A DNA stretch of 57,124 nt, taken from positions 1 through 57,124 of IMG/VR virus record IMGVR_UViG_3300042261_000671; one strand, 5' to 3'. The notes beneath the pieces were generated by a model. That model did not search any database. It saw only the letters and a program-made list of their open reading frames with translations, and was not told where the DNA came from. This document shows, piece after piece, positions 55,550-57,124 of this stretch. Positions within the stretch are counted from its first letter, which is position 1. Each line of letters opens with the position of its first letter. This stretch comes from a virus. The position numbers and the translations under genes are program-made.

Positions 55550-56500
55550 ATGGCTGTTAAGAACCAATTATTTTGGAGAAAATATCGACCAAAAACATTA
55601 AATAGTATAATTATATTACCTAGGATTAAAAAAATCATAGAGAATGGTATTCAACAAGACATGATATTTCATGGACATCCTGGTACTGGTAAATCAACAT
55701 TAATAGAAGTATTACTCAAAGATAAAAACCACTTGAAGATAAATGCTTCGATGGAAAATGGCATTGATACTTTGAGGGATAAGATAACAGATTTCTGCGA
55801 TTTAATGCCAAGCCCTTTTATAAAGACAGATGATAAAATGAAATACGTCTATCTCGAGGAGTTTGATAGAACTACACCTGCTTTTCAAGATGGATTTAAG
55901 GCTTTTGTTGAAAACTACGATCATAAAGTCAGATTCATTATATCTATGAATGATATAACTAGAGTTATACCTGCTCTTATATCAAGATTAAAACCACAAG
56001 TATGTTTTAATCCAGCCAATGATGAAGAGAAGGCATATTTAATGACCGGATATTTCAAATATCTAAGTGGTATAGTTAAACACGCCAAAATAGATGTAGA
56101 TGATGACAAATTGAAAAGAATCATTGTAACGAACTTCCCTGATCTTAGAGCATCTGTGCAGGAATTACAAACCATGAGTATAGCAGGAGTTGATGAAGTT
56201 CAGTATGGTATTGGTAATACAGATGTGTTCAATTTTATTCTTGATAATAGAAATGACTTCTCTGATAACTTCTATTTTGTAATGGATAATTGGGCAAATC
56301 AGCCAAAAGATTTAATAGATATTTTAAGTCGTCCTTTTTATTATTATTTACTACAAACAAAACCAGAAGTAATAGAAAAATGTGGATTTGAATTGTTAGA
56401 TTTAAGTAAAAGATATAATGCAGAATTTGAAGCAACTACAGATCCACCATTGCATGTATTCTCTTATATTTGTGAATTAAAAAAGACATTATCAGAATAA
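55550..56500 (+). CDS. Sliding-clamp loader ATPase, T4 gp44-like
   Basis: A 316-residue AAA+ protein with 'LFWRKYRPKTLNSI' (start typical of clamp loaders), Walker A 'GHPGTGKST' (residues 42-50), Walker B 'YVYLEEFD' (LEEFD in place of DEAD), sensor I 'RFIISMNDITRVIPAL' and the arginine finger 'ISRLKPQ' (SRC-type motif as SRL). It loads the gp45-type clamp; the small subunit gp62 is not obvious in the window. The next gene begins on the last base of the stop. Confidence 0.92.
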   Translation: MAVKNQLFWRKYRPKTLNSIIILPRIKKIIENGIQQDMIFHGHPGTGKSTLIEVLLKDKNHLKINASMENGIDTLRDKITDFCDLMPSPFIKTDDKMKYVYLEEFDRTTPAFQDGFKAFVENYDHKVRFIISMNDITRVIPALISRLKPQVCFNPANDEEKAYLMTGYFKYLSGIVKHAKIDVDDDKLKRIIVTNFPDLRASVQELQTMSIAGVDEVQYGIGNTDVFNFILDNRNDFSDNFYFVMDNWANQPKDLIDILSRPFYYYLLQTKPEVIEKCGFELLDLSKRYNAEFEATTDPPLHVFSYICELKKTLSE

Positions 56501-56781
56501 TGGAAAATACTTTTTTAAGAATGGGAGAATTCTCTATTAGAGTTATGCCAGATGCTCCTCCAACAGGTCACTTAAAAAAACTAATACACGAAGCAGAGGA
56601 AGCCATATCTGAACCAAATGATATATTTGAATATGCAGATTGTATATTGTGTGTATTTGCCGCGGCTTATAAATCAGGATTTTCTTTTGAAGATTTAAAA
56701 AAGGCAGTAGCTGAGAAGGTAAACATATTAGAGAACAGGAAATGGAAAAAAACCGAAGATGGTCTTTACCAACATTTATAA
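56500..56781 (+). CDS. MazG-like (DUF550-type) nucleotide pyrophosphohydrolase
   Basis: A 93-residue protein. 'HLKKLIHEAEEAISEPND' and 'FEYADCILCVFAAAYKSGFS' match the all-alpha NTP pyrophosphohydrolase plan (E..E and E-x-x-D metal ligands), closing with 'KVNILENRKW'. Similar small phage enzymes hydrolyse (d)NTPs or ppGpp-like nucleotides. The exact substrate cannot be told. It is translationally coupled to the clamp loader gene. Confidence 0.8.
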   Translation: MENTFLRMGEFSIRVMPDAPPTGHLKKLIHEAEEAISEPNDIFEYADCILCVFAAAYKSGFSFEDLKKAVAEKVNILENRKWKKTEDGLYQHL

Positions 56782-56793
56782 TTTATATATAGT
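56781..56793 (+). promoter_or_regulatory. TATATA-type promoter element
   Basis: ATTTATATATAGTGG lies 3 bases before ATG 56797. The bases from TTTATATATAGTG are the same as before coaE at 8215-8227. Confidence 0.46.
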
Positions 56794-56796
56794 GGT

Positions 56797-57124
56797 ATGA
56801 AATTATATCACGAATTCCTTAACGAAGAATACGAAGAATTTAAAAAAACTGGAGACGTCTTCAATTTTGCTAATTATATAATAACGAAAGACAATTGGCA
56901 TGAAATATTAAGAGATCTACGGGATTTTCTCATAATAGGTGATTGGTATAGAATAAGATTTACTGAACATAAAAATGTAGTTATTAGATTATCTGGGCAT
57001 CATTCAGTAATGACTGTTCCAGCAGAAGCGATGAAATATTATCAAAGAAGTTTCACTATAAATTTTGATAGGCAATATTCAAATGGTGAAATTAGAGACC
57101 CAGATCCAAAATATCAGGCTATGG
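56797..57124 (+). CDS. Targeting-peptide protein (3' end outside window)
   Basis: At least 109 residues, open to the end of the window. It starts MKLYHEFLNEEYEEF, with LNE. The visible part has 'DWYRIRFTEHKNVVIRLSGH', a small beta-rich fold, and a Tyr/Arg-rich region. No DPYGEExW motif is visible yet, though 'RDPDPKYQ' appears near the end. Confidence 0.72.
   Translation, partial: MKLYHEFLNEEYEEFKKTGDVFNFANYIITKDNWHEILRDLRDFLIIGDWYRIRFTEHKNVVIRLSGHHSVMTVPAEAMKYYQRSFTINFDRQYSNGEIRDPDPKYQAM

Overview
The window is a gene-dense, AT-rich stretch of a large double-stranded DNA phage of the T4 superfamily, most likely infecting a Bacteroidetes host. The phage assignment rests on T4-type replication and packaging proteins: a gp32-like ssDNA-binding protein, a gp41/DnaB-like helicase, a UvsX/RecA-like recombinase, a gp44-like clamp loader, a gp17-like terminase and gp5/gp27/gp53/gp26-like baseplate proteins. 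The host assignment rests on a secreted protein ending in a type IX secretion sorting domain, a few TAnnTTTG promoter-like sites, and starts that mostly lack a Shine-Dalgarno sequence. Nearly all genes end in TAA, with TGA used mainly in ATGA stop/start overlaps. I saw no tRNA, rRNA or CRISPR array.

Layout. 1-2.8 kb: five overlapping small genes, four of them with a shared T4-like capsid-targeting N-terminus. 2.9-5.2 kb: a GC-richer SPFH/flotillin-like membrane protein. 5.3-8.2 kb: an interrupted acetyltransferase, a small lipoprotein, and gp26/gp51-like baseplate assembly proteins. 8.2-9.9 kb: a convergent coaE/coaD pair for the last two steps of coenzyme A synthesis. 9.9-13.3 kb: a run of small targeting-peptide genes, a HAD phosphatase and gene remnants. 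13.35-14.5 kb: a GC-richer, hairpin-rich non-coding island, a candidate large structured RNA on the minus strand. 14.5-27.4 kb: a DNA methyltransferase, the C-terminal part of the terminase, structural and hypothetical genes, the gp32-like protein, and the N-terminal part of the terminase. 28.3-31.9 kb: a class II ribonucleotide reductase with a LAGLIDADG intein. 32-42.6 kb: a T9SS-secreted protein, methyltransferases, helicase, recombinase, a free-standing homing endonuclease, and a metallopeptidase with the targeting N-terminus. 42.7-51.3 kb: a baseplate/hub/tail-tip operon ending in a peptidase. 51.3-57.1 kb: more targeting-peptide proteins including a seven-motif 892-residue protein, then the clamp loader and a MazG-like pyrophosphohydrolase.

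Three systems stand out. (1) The terminase large subunit is encoded in two pieces about 9 kb apart. Each piece carries half of an intein, and the joined exteins restore a T4-like Walker A motif exactly. (2) About 24 proteins begin with a short peptide like the T4 capsid-targeting sequence (compare MKTYQEFIAEA), most with an [I/L]xE cleavage-like site. They include a CoaD enzyme, an HExxH protease-like protein and an acetyltransferase, which suggests a large set of packaged, co-injected proteins. (3) An octapeptide, DPYGEExW, recurs about 17 times in nine proteins, nearly all of them in the targeting-peptide family. One protein has seven copies separating its domains. I cannot connect this motif to any described family.

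Many genes on both strands are preceded, usually about 5-45 bases before the ATG, by a TTTAATATATA/TTTATATATAG element, probably the phage's late-type promoter.
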